Of a stretch of 17,050 nt of DNA, positions 7,026-14,136 are shown piece after piece (positions within the stretch are counted from its first letter, which is position 1; each line of letters begins with the position of its first letter). This DNA is from Ruminococcaceae bacterium UBA2656 (lineage in GTDB: Bacteria > Bacillota > Clostridia > Oscillospirales > Acutalibacteraceae), in assembly GCA_002359465.1 (NCBI GenBank), contig DENA01000038.1, forward strand, positions 16,864 to 33,913, written 5' to 3'. The notes below the pieces were generated by a model. The model was not told where the DNA came from and ran no database searches. It saw only the letters and a list, made by a program, of their open reading frames with translations. The position numbers and the translations under genes were made by a program.

Positions 7026-8609
7026 TCACCTTCCGAATTCCGCAAGCTTCAGCCCTTTATTGTGCTCCTGCGCCCAGCGGATGCTCCATTCGTTGGCAAA
7101 AATCAGCAGATGATTGCCTTTCAGGTCCTGTATCCGTTTTGTATCGGACGTTAAATTCAGCGTTTTGGGGTCAAGCTCCTCGTTTTCAATCCACCGGATG
7201 TACTGGTACGGCAGGCCCTCCATGCGAATATCCACATTATATTCATTCTTAAGCCGGTATTCCAGAACGTCAAACTGAAGGGTTCCCACCACGCCGACAA
7301 TGACTTCTTCCATGCCGCCGCCCAGCTCCTGAAAAATCTGTATGGCGCCTTCCTGGGCTATCTGTGAGGTTCCCTTGATAAACTGCTTTCTCTTCATGGT
7401 ATCCACCTGCTGCACACGGCTGAAATGCTCGGGCGCAAATGTCGGAATCCCGCCGAACAGGAATTTTTGGGGCGGTGTGCAGATGGTGTCGCCGATAGAA
7501 AAAATGCCGGGGTCAAACACACCGATAATGTCGCCCGCGTAGGCTTCCTCAATCACTTCACGGTCCTGCGCCATCAGCTGCTGGGGCTGCGAAAGCTTCA
7601 TCTTTTTGCCGCCCTGCATATGCATGACTTCCATGTTCTTTTCAAATTTTCCCGAACAGATACGCATAAACGCGATTCTGTCGCGATGCGCCTTGTTCAT
7701 ATTGGCCTGAATTTTAAAGACGAACGCGGAAAATTCGTTGGTGAACGGATCGATTATTCCCGTATCCGACTCCCTTGGCAGAGGCGGGGTGGTCATGTTC
7801 AAAAATTCTTTCAGGAAAGGTTCCACGCCGAAATTCGTAAGCGCCGAACCAAAGAATACGGGGGAAAGCTTGCCGTGCCGCACGGCTTCAAGGTCAAATT
7901 CGTAGCCCGCCCCGTCAAGGAGCTCAATGTCGTCCACAAGAATGTTGCGGTGATATTCGCCGATCAGCGCTTCCAGCTTTTCGTCATTGATGTCTGCTTC
8001 CGTCGCTTCCACTTCATGCTGGCCGTTGTTGGCCGTAAAGGCGATGATTTCTTTTTTATTTCTGTCATAAACACCCTTGAACTCTTTGCCGGATCCAATC
8101 GGCCAGTTCATCGGGAAGGTTTTAATGCCCAGCTCCTGTTCAATTTCTTCCAGAAGGTCAAACGGGTTTCTGGCGTCCCTGTCCATCTTATTAATAAATG
8201 TAAAAATAGGGATATCCCTGAGTGTGCAGACCTTAAAGAGCTTGCGGGTCTGCTTTTCCACACCCTTGGAAGCGTCGATTACCATGACGGCGGAATCGGC
8301 CGCCATCAGGGTACGGTAGGTGTCTTCTGAAAAATCCTGATGCCCCGGGGTATCAAGAATATTAATACAGTAATTGTTGTAATTAAACTGCATAACGGAA
8401 GAAGTAACCGAAATCCCCCTTTGTTTTTCGATTTCCATCCAGTCGGAAACCGCATGCTTTGCCGTTTTTTTGCCCTTTACCGAACCGGCCAGCGCAATGG
8501 CGCCGCCGTACAGCAGAAGCTTTTCCGTCAGGGTGGTTTTTCCCGCATCCGGGTGGGAGATGATTGCAAAGGTTCTTCTTCTTTTAATCTCATTTACATA
8601 ACTTGACAA
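7026..8609 (-). CDS. prfC: Peptide chain release factor 3 (RF3)
   Basis: This is a 527-aa translational GTPase that recycles RF1/RF2 from the ribosome after peptide release. The G domain shows the P-loop SHPDAGKTT (18-26), QRGISVTSS (switch I), DTPGHQDFSED (~86-96) and NKMDRD (~140-145). Domain II and the RF3-specific C-terminal domain follow (GTLQFDVLEYRLKNEYNVDI, then IFANEWSIRWAQEH). The length is normal. The frame stays open to a TTG at 8627, but the chosen start is TTG 8609: GGAGG (8617-8621) lies 7 nt upstream of it, and the resulting N-terminus (MSSYVNEIKRRRTFAIISHP) aligns with known RF3 proteins. A promoter lies just upstream. The SBF transporter gene follows within 21 nt. Confidence 0.96.
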   Translation of the reverse strand: MSSYVNEIKRRRTFAIISHPDAGKTTLTEKLLLYGGAIALAGSVKGKKTAKHAVSDWMEIEKQRGISVTSSVMQFNYNNYCINILDTPGHQDFSEDTYRTLMAADSAVMVIDASKGVEKQTRKLFKVCTLRDIPIFTFINKMDRDARNPFDLLEEIEQELGIKTFPMNWPIGSGKEFKGVYDRNKKEIIAFTANNGQHEVEATEADINDEKLEALIGEYHRNILVDDIELLDGAGYEFDLEAVRHGKLSPVFFGSALTNFGVEPFLKEFLNMTTPPLPRESDTGIIDPFTNEFSAFVFKIQANMNKAHRDRIAFMRICSGKFEKNMEVMHMQGGKKMKLSQPQQLMAQDREVIEEAYAGDIIGVFDPGIFSIGDTICTPPQKFLFGGIPTFAPEHFSRVQQVDTMKRKQFIKGTSQIAQEGAIQIFQELGGGMEEVIVGVVGTLQFDVLEYRLKNEYNVDIRMEGLPYQYIRWIENEELDPKTLNLTSDTKRIQDLKGNHLLIFANEWSIRWAQEHNKGLKLAEFGR

Positions 8610-8644
8610 ATTACTTCCTCCAGCCAATAAAAATACACTTTTTT

Positions 8645-8673
8645 ATTGTAAAGCATTTGCTGAAAATAATCAA
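8645..8673 (-). promoter_or_regulatory. Sigma-A-type promoter for prfC
   Basis: On the minus strand TTGATT (8673-8668) and TACAAT (8650-8645) are 17 nt apart. The predicted start near 8638 gives a very short leader to the ribosome binding site at 8621-8617. Confidence 0.65.
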
Positions 8674-8880
8674 ATATAATTTTCCCTGCTAATTTGTTTA
8701 TTGGAATAAAGAAGTAAAAGGTAATTTATCCCAAAAATCAACGTTTAAAACTGTTTAATAAAAATGAAAACCCAAAAATATTCAGATTAAATGCCACTTT
8801 TTGTTTTTTAGCGCTTGATTTATATTTTATTGCGGGAAATATGACACGTTTTGGCGAATGGAGTTTTTTAGTGTATTTAC
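8674..8880. other. AT-rich spacer between divergent prfC and lysozyme genes
   Basis: The whole gene-free stretch is about 438 nt (8610-9047). Apart from the prfC promoter, the lysozyme promoter and the lysozyme leader, this part is AT-rich with no supported gene. A 61-codon minus-strand frame (8738-8923) has no ribosome binding site or family resemblance and spans the lysozyme promoter. No known riboswitch class or RNA gene was recognised. Confidence 0.55.
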
Positions 8881-8909
8881 TTGACATAATTAGTAATAAA
8901 AAATATAAT
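8881..8909 (+). promoter_or_regulatory. Perfect consensus sigma-A promoter for the lysozyme gene
   Basis: TTGACA (8881-8886) and TATAAT (8904-8909) match the consensus at all twelve positions with a 17-nt spacer. The predicted start near 8916 leaves a leader of ~130 nt before ATG 9048. Confidence 0.85.
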
Positions 8910-9047
8910 TGAAACTGTATCATTCCTGCTGTAAAATGCAGTGTTGCTACCTCAAAACCGAGAAGAATATTGCATACTTCTTTGAATCATTTCAGTGGGT
9001 AAAGTAAGAACATGATGGAAGAAAACGAAAACAATTGGAGGAAAATT

Positions 9048-10523
9048 ATGAAAAGAAAGCTACTCTCTCTCGTATTGGCGCTTGCAATGATTGCATCGCT
9101 CAGCACAACCGCTTACGCAACCGACACCAGCAGTGCTTCCGGGACCATGACCCTGGACAACACCCGGCTGGCTTTAAGAGTGGGCGAAAGCGCTTCCCTT
9201 ACCGCTTCTGTTATGGGATGCATTATGAGTGACGCCGTTCTGACATCCAGTGACACCAATGTGGCTTCCGTTATGGGGAACACGGTGACGGGCGCCAGTT
9301 TGGGAAGAGCCGTGATCACCGCAACCACAAGCGACGGGCAAACCGCAACCTGCACCGTGCATGTCGTGATGAAGGGGATTGACGTTTCCTCCTGGCAGGG
9401 CAGCATTTCCTGGGGCGACGTAAAAAGCAGCGGCGTTGATTTTGCCATTATACGTACCGGATACGGCAGCGAACAATGGGATAAGCAGACCGACGCTTAT
9501 TTTAACGCGAACTACGACGGGGCAACCGCTAACGGCATCAAAGTAGGCGTTTATCATTTCAGCTACGCGACCACCGTGGCAGCGGCCGCGGAAGAAGCGA
9601 GAATGTGCCTGAGTATTTTAAACGGCCGGCCGCTGGATTATCCGGTCTTTATGGATATTGAAACCAGCGCGCAGCGTCTCCTGTCGCGGGAGCTTCTGTC
9701 AAGCATTGCCCAGACCTTCTGCTCGGCAATAGAAGCCGGAGGATATAAAGCCGGCATCTACAGTTCTCCCAGTATATACAATTCCAATCTTTCGAGTTCC
9801 ACTCTAGATCCTTACGATAAATGGGTAGCGCACTGGGGTGTGGACGCTGCAAAATACAGCAATCCATATACCGTCTGGCAATACGGCTCCGCAACCGTTC
9901 CCGGAATCAGCGGCGCGGTGGATCAGGATTACTCTTATGTGGATTACGCCTCTGCCGGACAGCCGGTTAATCCCGTACAGCCGCCTGCCCAGACACCCAC
10001 ACCCTCCCCCGCCACTTTAAAATCGGACACCACAGCGCCGTATTCTTTTGGCTCCAACAGTTCCTACATTTATAAAATAACCACTTCCTCCTCCAGCGCT
10101 CCCACGGCGGTTTCCTCCAATCCGGCGGCGGTTTCCGTCGCGCTGTACCAAAAGGTTTCCGGCGGTTATCTTTATAAAATCACAAATGTCGGCGCAGGCA
10201 CCGCCTTAATTACAACGGGTACGGGAGATTCCTCCGTTGCGTTCACCGCCTATGGAAAGGCAAGCGGAATTGTCTCCGACACGACCCATCCGTTCACAAT
10301 CAAACGCGGCGCAACCTATCAATTTAAATTTACTCCCAACGGCACAACCGCAACGCCGAAGTTCACGACGGGCAACGGCAGCGTGCTGAGGCCCGTACTT
10401 ACGCAAAAGGTCGGCGCAAGCTATTATTATAAAATTTCCGGCGCGGGCTCCGGGTGCACCGGCGTTTACTCCACGCTGCCCGGTCAGCAGCCGGTACGCC
10501 AGTGCATTGTTACCGTGGCATAA
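9048..10523 (+). CDS. Secreted GH25 lysozyme with Ig-like N-terminal domain and duplicated C-terminal domain
   Basis: The 491-aa protein starts with a Sec signal peptide (1-24, cut after TAYA). Residues ~32-107 form a bacterial Ig-like (Big2-type) domain. Residues ~108-300 are a GH25 muramidase: it opens with KGIDVSSWQG (Asp112), has the catalytic pair FMDIE (Asp203, Glu205), and ends with WQYGS and VDQDYSY. It should cut the MurNAc-GlcNAc bond of peptidoglycan. A Pro-rich linker (~305-322) leads to two copies of an ~80-residue domain (~326-405 and ~410-491), each starting SDTT and containing YQKV/TQKV-x-(G/A)-x-Y-x-YKI; their family was not recognised. ATG 9048 has GGAGG 6 nt upstream; the in-frame ATGs at 9012 and 9015 lack one. 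It has its own promoter and terminator. No LPXTG anchor was seen. Confidence 0.92.
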   Translation: MKRKLLSLVLALAMIASLSTTAYATDTSSASGTMTLDNTRLALRVGESASLTASVMGCIMSDAVLTSSDTNVASVMGNTVTGASLGRAVITATTSDGQTATCTVHVVMKGIDVSSWQGSISWGDVKSSGVDFAIIRTGYGSEQWDKQTDAYFNANYDGATANGIKVGVYHFSYATTVAAAAEEARMCLSILNGRPLDYPVFMDIETSAQRLLSRELLSSIAQTFCSAIEAGGYKAGIYSSPSIYNSNLSSSTLDPYDKWVAHWGVDAAKYSNPYTVWQYGSATVPGISGAVDQDYSYVDYASAGQPVNPVQPPAQTPTPSPATLKSDTTAPYSFGSNSSYIYKITTSSSSAPTAVSSNPAAVSVALYQKVSGGYLYKITNVGAGTALITTGTGDSSVAFTAYGKASGIVSDTTHPFTIKRGATYQFKFTPNGTTATPKFTTGNGSVLRPVLTQKVGASYYYKISGAGSGCTGVYSTLPGQQPVRQCIVTVA

Positions 10524-10537
10524 CAAAAATTCATATG

Positions 10538-10566
10538 GGCGGCGGAGAAATCTCCGCCGCCTTTTT
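10538..10566 (+). terminator. Intrinsic terminator of the lysozyme gene
   Basis: A perfect 11-bp GC-rich stem (10538-10548 with 10551-10561) with a very tight loop is followed by TTTTT, 14 nt after the stop codon. It may also slow the convergent ndk transcript, but that side lacks an immediate T run. Confidence 0.88.
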
Positions 10567-10616
10567 ATTGCTTAATTTTTTCGTGGATCAGCGGTGCGGA
10601 TGAAACCATCGGCCGT

Positions 10617-11021
10617 TTACTGCCGGAAGAAAAAACGTTTGATTTCCAGCTCCGCACTTTCCGCCGAATCCGAGCCGTGAATCAGGTTTTGCCGGGTGCT
10701 GAACGCATAATCGCCGCGAATGGTTCCTGCGGCAGCGTCTTCAAAGCTGGTGGCGCCGATGATTTTGCGCATTCCCGCAACGGCGTTTTCCCCTTCCACA
10801 ACCATGGCAAGCACAGGGCCGGATACCATGTACGCAACAATATCAGGGAAAAAAGCCTGATCTGCAAGGTGGGGATAGTGCTCCCGTAAAAGGGCTTCGT
10901 CCAGCCGCAGCATTCTGGCATCCGCAATTATGTATCCCTTGTCCTCAATTCTTGAAATAATTTTGCCCGCCATCCGGCGTTTAAGCGCGTCCGGCTTCAA
11001 AATAATACAGGTTCTCTCCAT
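10617..11021 (-). CDS. ndk: Nucleoside diphosphate kinase
   Basis: The 134-aa cytoplasmic enzyme transfers the gamma phosphate from ATP to nucleoside diphosphates through a phosphohistidine. The active-site His115 lies in RQNLIHGSDS. Other family marks are IILKPDALKRRMAGKIISR near the start, YMVSGPVLAMVVEGENAV (~64-81) and IGATSFEDAAAGTIRGDYA (~88-106). The N-terminal RTCIILKPDA departs slightly from the common RTxxxVKPDG, but all catalytic elements are present. ATG 11021 has GGAGG ~8 nt upstream. The gene is convergent with the lysozyme gene and divergent from the 56-aa gene; no convincing promoter could be fixed in the AT-rich spacer upstream. Confidence 0.95.
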   Translation of the reverse strand: MERTCIILKPDALKRRMAGKIISRIEDKGYIIADARMLRLDEALLREHYPHLADQAFFPDIVAYMVSGPVLAMVVEGENAVAGMRKIIGATSFEDAAAGTIRGDYAFSTRQNLIHGSDSAESAELEIKRFFFRQ

Positions 11022-11135
11022 CGTTTTATCCTCCTGTCAGCATTGATTATTCATCAGTATATCATAATATAAAGCAAAAAAATATATTGAATGATTTGAC
11101 AGGCCCGGCGAACACTAATGGCGGAGGTGATGAAA

Positions 11136-11306
11136 ATGGATCTTCCGTTGGGTTTTGGCATGGCGCTTGCCCAAAACGTACCGGCGATGGAATATTTTGC
11201 GGGACTCCCGGAACAAAAGCAGGAGGAAATCATCCGGAGCACGCATGAAATTCAATCCAAGCAGGAGATGCATGACTTCGTGCAGAACCTTACAAACAAA
11301 ATTTAA
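11136..11306 (+). CDS. Small conserved-looking clostridial protein, 56 aa, unknown function
   Basis: A very strong ribosome binding site, GGAGGTGAT (11123-11131), lies 4-5 nt before ATG 11136. The earlier in-frame ATGs at 11118 and 11130 lie before or inside that site and are rejected. The product begins MDLPLGFGMALAQNVPAMEY, then has a helical, charged second half (LPEQKQEEIIRSTHEIQSKQ, then EMHDFVQNL). It has no signal peptide or membrane helix and is probably a small soluble helical protein. I recognise the LPLGFGMALA start with an EMxxxVxxL end as recurring in short hypothetical proteins of clostridia, but know of no function. It stands alone on this strand, divergent from ndk. Confidence 0.75.
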   Translation: MDLPLGFGMALAQNVPAMEYFAGLPEQKQEEIIRSTHEIQSKQEMHDFVQNLTNKI

Positions 11307-11416
11307 CAGTCATATCCCGGCTCCGACAGGAGAAGATATTAGCGGCGGGGCATTTATCATATTTATAAAAACGTGCCTTGTGCATGGATATATACCCTGT
11401 TAGGGCGAGGCTCAAA

Positions 11417-11453
11417 CCCCGCCCGGTCTACATAACGGGTTACATGGGCGGGG
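11417..11453. terminator. GC-rich hairpin between convergent small genes
   Basis: CCCCGCCC (11417-11424) pairs with GGGCGGGG (11446-11453). On the plus strand it is followed by CCTTTTCC, on the minus strand by TTTGAG. It lies between the stop of the 56-aa gene and the last codons of the 50-aa gene, so it may terminate both, but the T runs are short. Confidence 0.45.
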
Positions 11454-11592
11454 CCTTTTCCTTTGTGTGCTTGGCTTTTCCCTGAAGTTCAGGGACGGGC
11501 TGCACGTCATTTTTCGGAATATGCGTTTTATGATTGCTTTCCGTCCCATGCGGTTCTTTGGGGTCCGGGCGCCTCATTCCTGCTTTTGCCAA
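11440..11592 (-). CDS. Small basic hydrophilic protein, 50 aa, unknown function
   Basis: TTG 11592 has AAGGAGGG upstream (GGAGG at 11600-11604, spacing 7). The frame runs 50 codons to TAA at 11440. The product begins MAKAGMRRPDPKEPHGTESN and continues with HKTHIPKNDV, then QPVPELQGKAKHTKEKAPPM. It is rich in Lys, Pro, His and Asn, has no hydrophobic segment, and is probably disordered. Codon use matches the neighbouring genes. I recognise the MAKAGMRRPDPxEPHGTESN type of start as one that recurs in short hypothetical clostridial proteins, but no function is known to me. It follows the 44-aa gene by 12 nt, with its ribosome binding site overlapping that gene's stop (TAAGGAGG), so the two are probably translated from one message. 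Confidence 0.72.
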   Translation of the reverse strand: MAKAGMRRPDPKEPHGTESNHKTHIPKNDVQPVPELQGKAKHTKEKAPPM

Positions 11593-11604
11593 GATTGTCC
11601 CTCC

Positions 11605-11739
11605 TTAAACATCATTGTTTTTAATGGACTGCTTCTTTGCATTTTTATTATGATTCTGATTTTCTCTGGTGATCGGTGTTTGTCCGTCGGCTTTTTTAAC
11701 CCGGCTCTGCTTGTTGTCCGGCTGGCTGTCTTTTGGCAA
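11605..11739 (-). CDS. Small Lys/Asn/Gln-rich protein, 44 aa, unknown function
   Basis: TTG 11739 is preceded by GGAGG (11748-11752) at a spacing of 8 nt. The product begins MPKDSQPDNKQSRVKKADGQ and continues TPITRENQNHNKNAKKQSIK; it ends NNDV. It is strongly hydrophilic and basic with no aromatic or hydrophobic core, so it is likely unstructured or nucleic-acid-associated. Its composition is reminiscent of small spore-type proteins, but I do not recognise a SASP family motif. An in-frame GTG three codons upstream falls within the ribosome binding site and is rejected. It is the first gene of a two-gene unit with the 50-aa gene and lies 74 nt past the stop of the tocopherol-cyclase-like gene, so it could be a tail of that operon or have its own promoter. 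Confidence 0.65.
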   Translation of the reverse strand: MPKDSQPDNKQSRVKKADGQTPITRENQNHNKNAKKQSIKNNDV

Positions 11740-11813
11740 TTTGCTCACCTCCGTTCCCCGTTATTATGTGCAGGCAGAAACAACCTATGCAAATTTACAG
11801 GCGACGCAAATTG

Positions 11814-12695
11814 CTATTTTACATATTCACAGCCCGCTTCTTCGCTGGTTAAATCAAAGATGGAAATGTTGCTCGCATACAGGCGGAACCGAACACGCGA
11901 ATCCATATTTTCCCGAATAACGCGCGACATTTCGCCTAACTGCGGCGCAAACAGCTTTTGTGATGGTCTGGACAGTATTTCAGCCTCCAGAACATATTTT
12001 CCCTGCCACAGGACAAATCCCGTCTCCGTACAGCGGACAACTCGGACGCCAAGGTACGTTGCGAAACGGTATTCCCGGCCCTGAAAACAAACAACGGCAA
12101 TGCATCCCTGAAAATGAAACCCTGCGAACGGAATTTCGGCAATAGAGGCCATAATGCTGCAGGAGGGATCGCTGAACCGGTTGCACTGCGCCCAAAGATA
12201 GCAGGAAGGAAACGAGCTTCCCCAGTCTTTTTCGATGTATCCGGTTCCCACGTTAAAATCGATTTTCCGGCCGTTCAAAATGATGGAGCCCGTCAGGCTA
12301 TGTCTCATACTGATCACGCCATGATTGCATTCCATAAAGGGAATAAAATGGAACGGTCCCATAATATCCGACGAAATCGGCGTAAGCGGGCCGTAGCGTA
12401 TATCCCCCGTACAGCGGATGTCTGAATCGGTCATATCAATGTGAACGCCCTTTTCGGTGAAAGCATTTTTTCCAACGCGTACGGAAAACTTTTTCCGGCA
12501 GATACGGAACGTGGAATACGGATAGGACAGGCGAAACGAACCTTCTTTTGTAATTACCTGAATAAACGCGTTTTTTTCGCCCGCCTGATTGAAACTGACG
12601 CTGGGGATAAAAGCGACGGCGCCGTCCTCGCTTTGATGCTTAAAATACCAGCCCTCAAAAAAGGAACGGCTCCTGTGAAACAGGGGATCATTCAT
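11814..12695 (-). CDS. Tocopherol-cyclase-like family protein, function unknown in bacteria
   Basis: The 293-aa protein carries the two landmarks of the tocopherol cyclase-like family: FFEGWYFKHQ (12-21) and GYIEKDWGSSFPSCYLWAQC (152-171), along with GPFHFIPFMECNHGVISM (113-130). It is expected to be a beta-rich, barrel- or lipocalin-like fold. Plant members cyclise quinol precursors to tocopherol, but clostridia do not make tocopherol, so this one probably acts on another lipid or quinol-like substrate, or not as a cyclase. There is no signal peptide. ATG 12695 overlaps the upstream stop by 8 nt; the GTG at 12698, closer to the AGAGGA site, is an alternative. The overlap with the FAD-Rieske gene implies translational coupling and a shared pathway. 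Confidence 0.8.
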   Translation of the reverse strand: MNDPLFHRSRSFFEGWYFKHQSEDGAVAFIPSVSFNQAGEKNAFIQVITKEGSFRLSYPYSTFRICRKKFSVRVGKNAFTEKGVHIDMTDSDIRCTGDIRYGPLTPISSDIMGPFHFIPFMECNHGVISMRHSLTGSIILNGRKIDFNVGTGYIEKDWGSSFPSCYLWAQCNRFSDPSCSIMASIAEIPFAGFHFQGCIAVVCFQGREYRFATYLGVRVVRCTETGFVLWQGKYVLEAEILSRPSQKLFAPQLGEMSRVIRENMDSRVRFRLYASNISIFDLTSEEAGCEYVK

Positions 12696-14025
12696 CACGC
12701 TTCAGTCCTCTTTCCGCGGGATCGCTGATCAATTCCCCCTTGCTTGTGAACCTTGAACCGTGGCATGGACAGTCCCACGTCTCCTCATCCGGGTTCCAGT
12801 GCAGGCGGCAGCCCAAATGTGTGCATTTCCGGTTCGGCGCGGAAAACAGACCGGCTGTAAGGCCCGCGACCGAATGTCCGCCGTCGGTCAGAAGATTCTT
12901 TGCGGACGCCGCCGCATGAAAACGCTGGGGAGAAAATACCTCCGCTTCTTCGTTCGGCCGACCGCAGATGAGATCCGTAAGGATCATGGCCGACGCCATA
13001 GAGGAGGTCATTCCCCATTTCTTAAAGCCGGTCGCCACATAAAGGTTGCGCACAGAAGACGCGTAACGCCCGATATAGGGAAGATTGTCCCATGTCACGC
13101 AGTCCTGCGCGGACCAATGGCAAACCTCTTCACTTTCCGGGAAAAAACGCTTTGCGGCGCTGCGCAGCTTCTCATAGCAGCCTGTTCCGGGATGTTTGCC
13201 CGTACGGTGACCGGCTCCGCCCAGAAGAATATAATCCTCATAGCTGCGGAACGAATAGCCGTCCGGGTCCGCATCGATGTACATTCCTTCAAGTTTACCG
13301 GCATTTTTTAAAGCGATGACATAGGAGCGCTCCTGATGCATCCGCGCGAAATACCAGCCGGGAATATTAATAAACGGAAAGTGCGTGGCGATCACAATAT
13401 GATCCGCCGTCACCCTGCCCCGGTTGGTAATAACAGTGTCGTCGCGGACGATCAGCGCCCTGGTGTTTTCATAAACCGTCAAATCCGACGCGATAGACTT
13501 TAAAAATTTCAAAGGATTAAATTGAGCCTGGTCTGAAAATTTTACAGCTGCCGGAACTTCAAACGGCAAGTCGGTTTCGGTCGTAAATTCAGCGTCTATC
13601 CCCAGTCTTTCAGCCGCCTCCGCTTCCGCGCGGAGTTCATTTTCCCGGTCAAAGGAGTAAACAAAAGCGGGTTTGGTCTCAAGATTGCAATCGATATGGT
13701 TCTCGGAAATAATTTTCCGGTACATCGCAATCGCCTTTTGATTTGCGTCTGCATATTGCTGCGCGGCCTTTTTGCCGAATTGTTTAATCATACTGTCATA
13801 GATCAGGTCGTGCTGCGAAGTTATTTTCGCCGTGGTGTTCTTTGTCACGCCGCCGGCTGTCTCCGCCGCTTCCAGCACGGCGACGCTGCGGCCCTCTTTC
13901 TGCAAAAGGTATGCGGTCAGCAGCCCCGCCATCCCCGCTCCGACCACTGCGGTGTCCACCACAATGTCGGCTTTGAGCGGATCTCTTTTCGGCAGGCTGC
14001 AGCTTTCGCTCCAAACTGATTTCAT
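12688..14025 (-). CDS. FAD-dependent oxidoreductase with C-terminal Rieske [2Fe-2S] domain
   Basis: The 445-aa protein has an N-terminal DAO-type FAD domain: VVGAGMAGLLTAYLLQKEGR (27-46) followed by the acidic LEA end of strand 2. Later motifs are VIATHFPF and the C-terminal FAD contact LYVATGFKKWGMTSSMASA. The last ~45 residues are a Rieske domain with both classical boxes, CTHLGC and CPCHGS: cluster ligands Cys401, His403, Cys419 and His422, plus Cys406 and Cys421, placed to form the stabilising disulfide of bc1-type Rieske proteins. Electrons would pass between flavin and the cluster in one chain; the substrate is unknown. ATG 14025 is chosen because GGAGG lies 8 nt upstream, inside the extension that would start at 14043. 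The 3' end overlaps the tocopherol-cyclase-like gene. Confidence 0.9.
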   Translation of the reverse strand: MKSVWSESCSLPKRDPLKADIVVDTAVVGAGMAGLLTAYLLQKEGRSVAVLEAAETAGGVTKNTTAKITSQHDLIYDSMIKQFGKKAAQQYADANQKAIAMYRKIISENHIDCNLETKPAFVYSFDRENELRAEAEAAERLGIDAEFTTETDLPFEVPAAVKFSDQAQFNPLKFLKSIASDLTVYENTRALIVRDDTVITNRGRVTADHIVIATHFPFINIPGWYFARMHQERSYVIALKNAGKLEGMYIDADPDGYSFRSYEDYILLGGAGHRTGKHPGTGCYEKLRSAAKRFFPESEEVCHWSAQDCVTWDNLPYIGRYASSVRNLYVATGFKKWGMTSSMASAMILTDLICGRPNEEAEVFSPQRFHAAASAKNLLTDGGHSVAGLTAGLFSAPNRKCTHLGCRLHWNPDEETWDCPCHGSRFTSKGELISDPAERGLKRDE

Positions 14026-14072
14026 TTCATATCCCTCCGCCATTAAGGTTTGCTGAAATTAAATGAATATAC

Positions 14073-14100
14073 AAAAAAGCTGCCATATTTTACTGGCAAC
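14073..14100 (-). terminator. Intrinsic terminator after phoR
   Basis: On the minus strand GTTGCCA pairs with TGGCAGC (one G-T pair) across an 8-nt loop and is followed by TTTTTT. It lies ~36 nt past the phoR stop and separates the pho operon from the FAD-Rieske gene. Confidence 0.75.
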
Positions 14101-14136
14101 CTTTTGTATAACATTTCTAATTTAATAGCAGAACGG

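Noticed and set aside
7425..8330. 301-codon plus-strand frame opposite prfC
   Set aside because: It lies wholly antisense to a well-conserved prfC; no family motifs or ribosome binding site; a codon-bias shadow.
8610..8627. Six-codon extension of prfC to TTG 8627
   Set aside because: The extension is the ribosome binding site itself (GGAGG translated as part of AGGSN); TTG 8609 has ideal spacing.
8738..8923. 61-codon minus-strand frame in the AT-rich spacer before the lysozyme gene
   Set aside because: No ribosome binding site, low-complexity AT-driven composition, no family resemblance, and it spans the lysozyme promoter.
11096..11101. TTGACA upstream of the 56-aa gene as a -35 box
   Set aside because: The downstream sequence at 15-19 nt is GC-rich or lacks a -10-like hexamer, so no promoter could be supported here.
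11307..11439. Possible RNA gene or repeat between the small convergent genes
   Set aside because: Only short hairpins (for example CTCC/GGAG near 11323-11334) were found; no tRNA, repeat array or known RNA fold.
11467..12084. 205-codon plus-strand frame across the two tiny genes and the tocopherol-cyclase-like gene
   Set aside because: It has no ribosome binding site, overlaps three better-supported minus-strand genes and shows no family motif.
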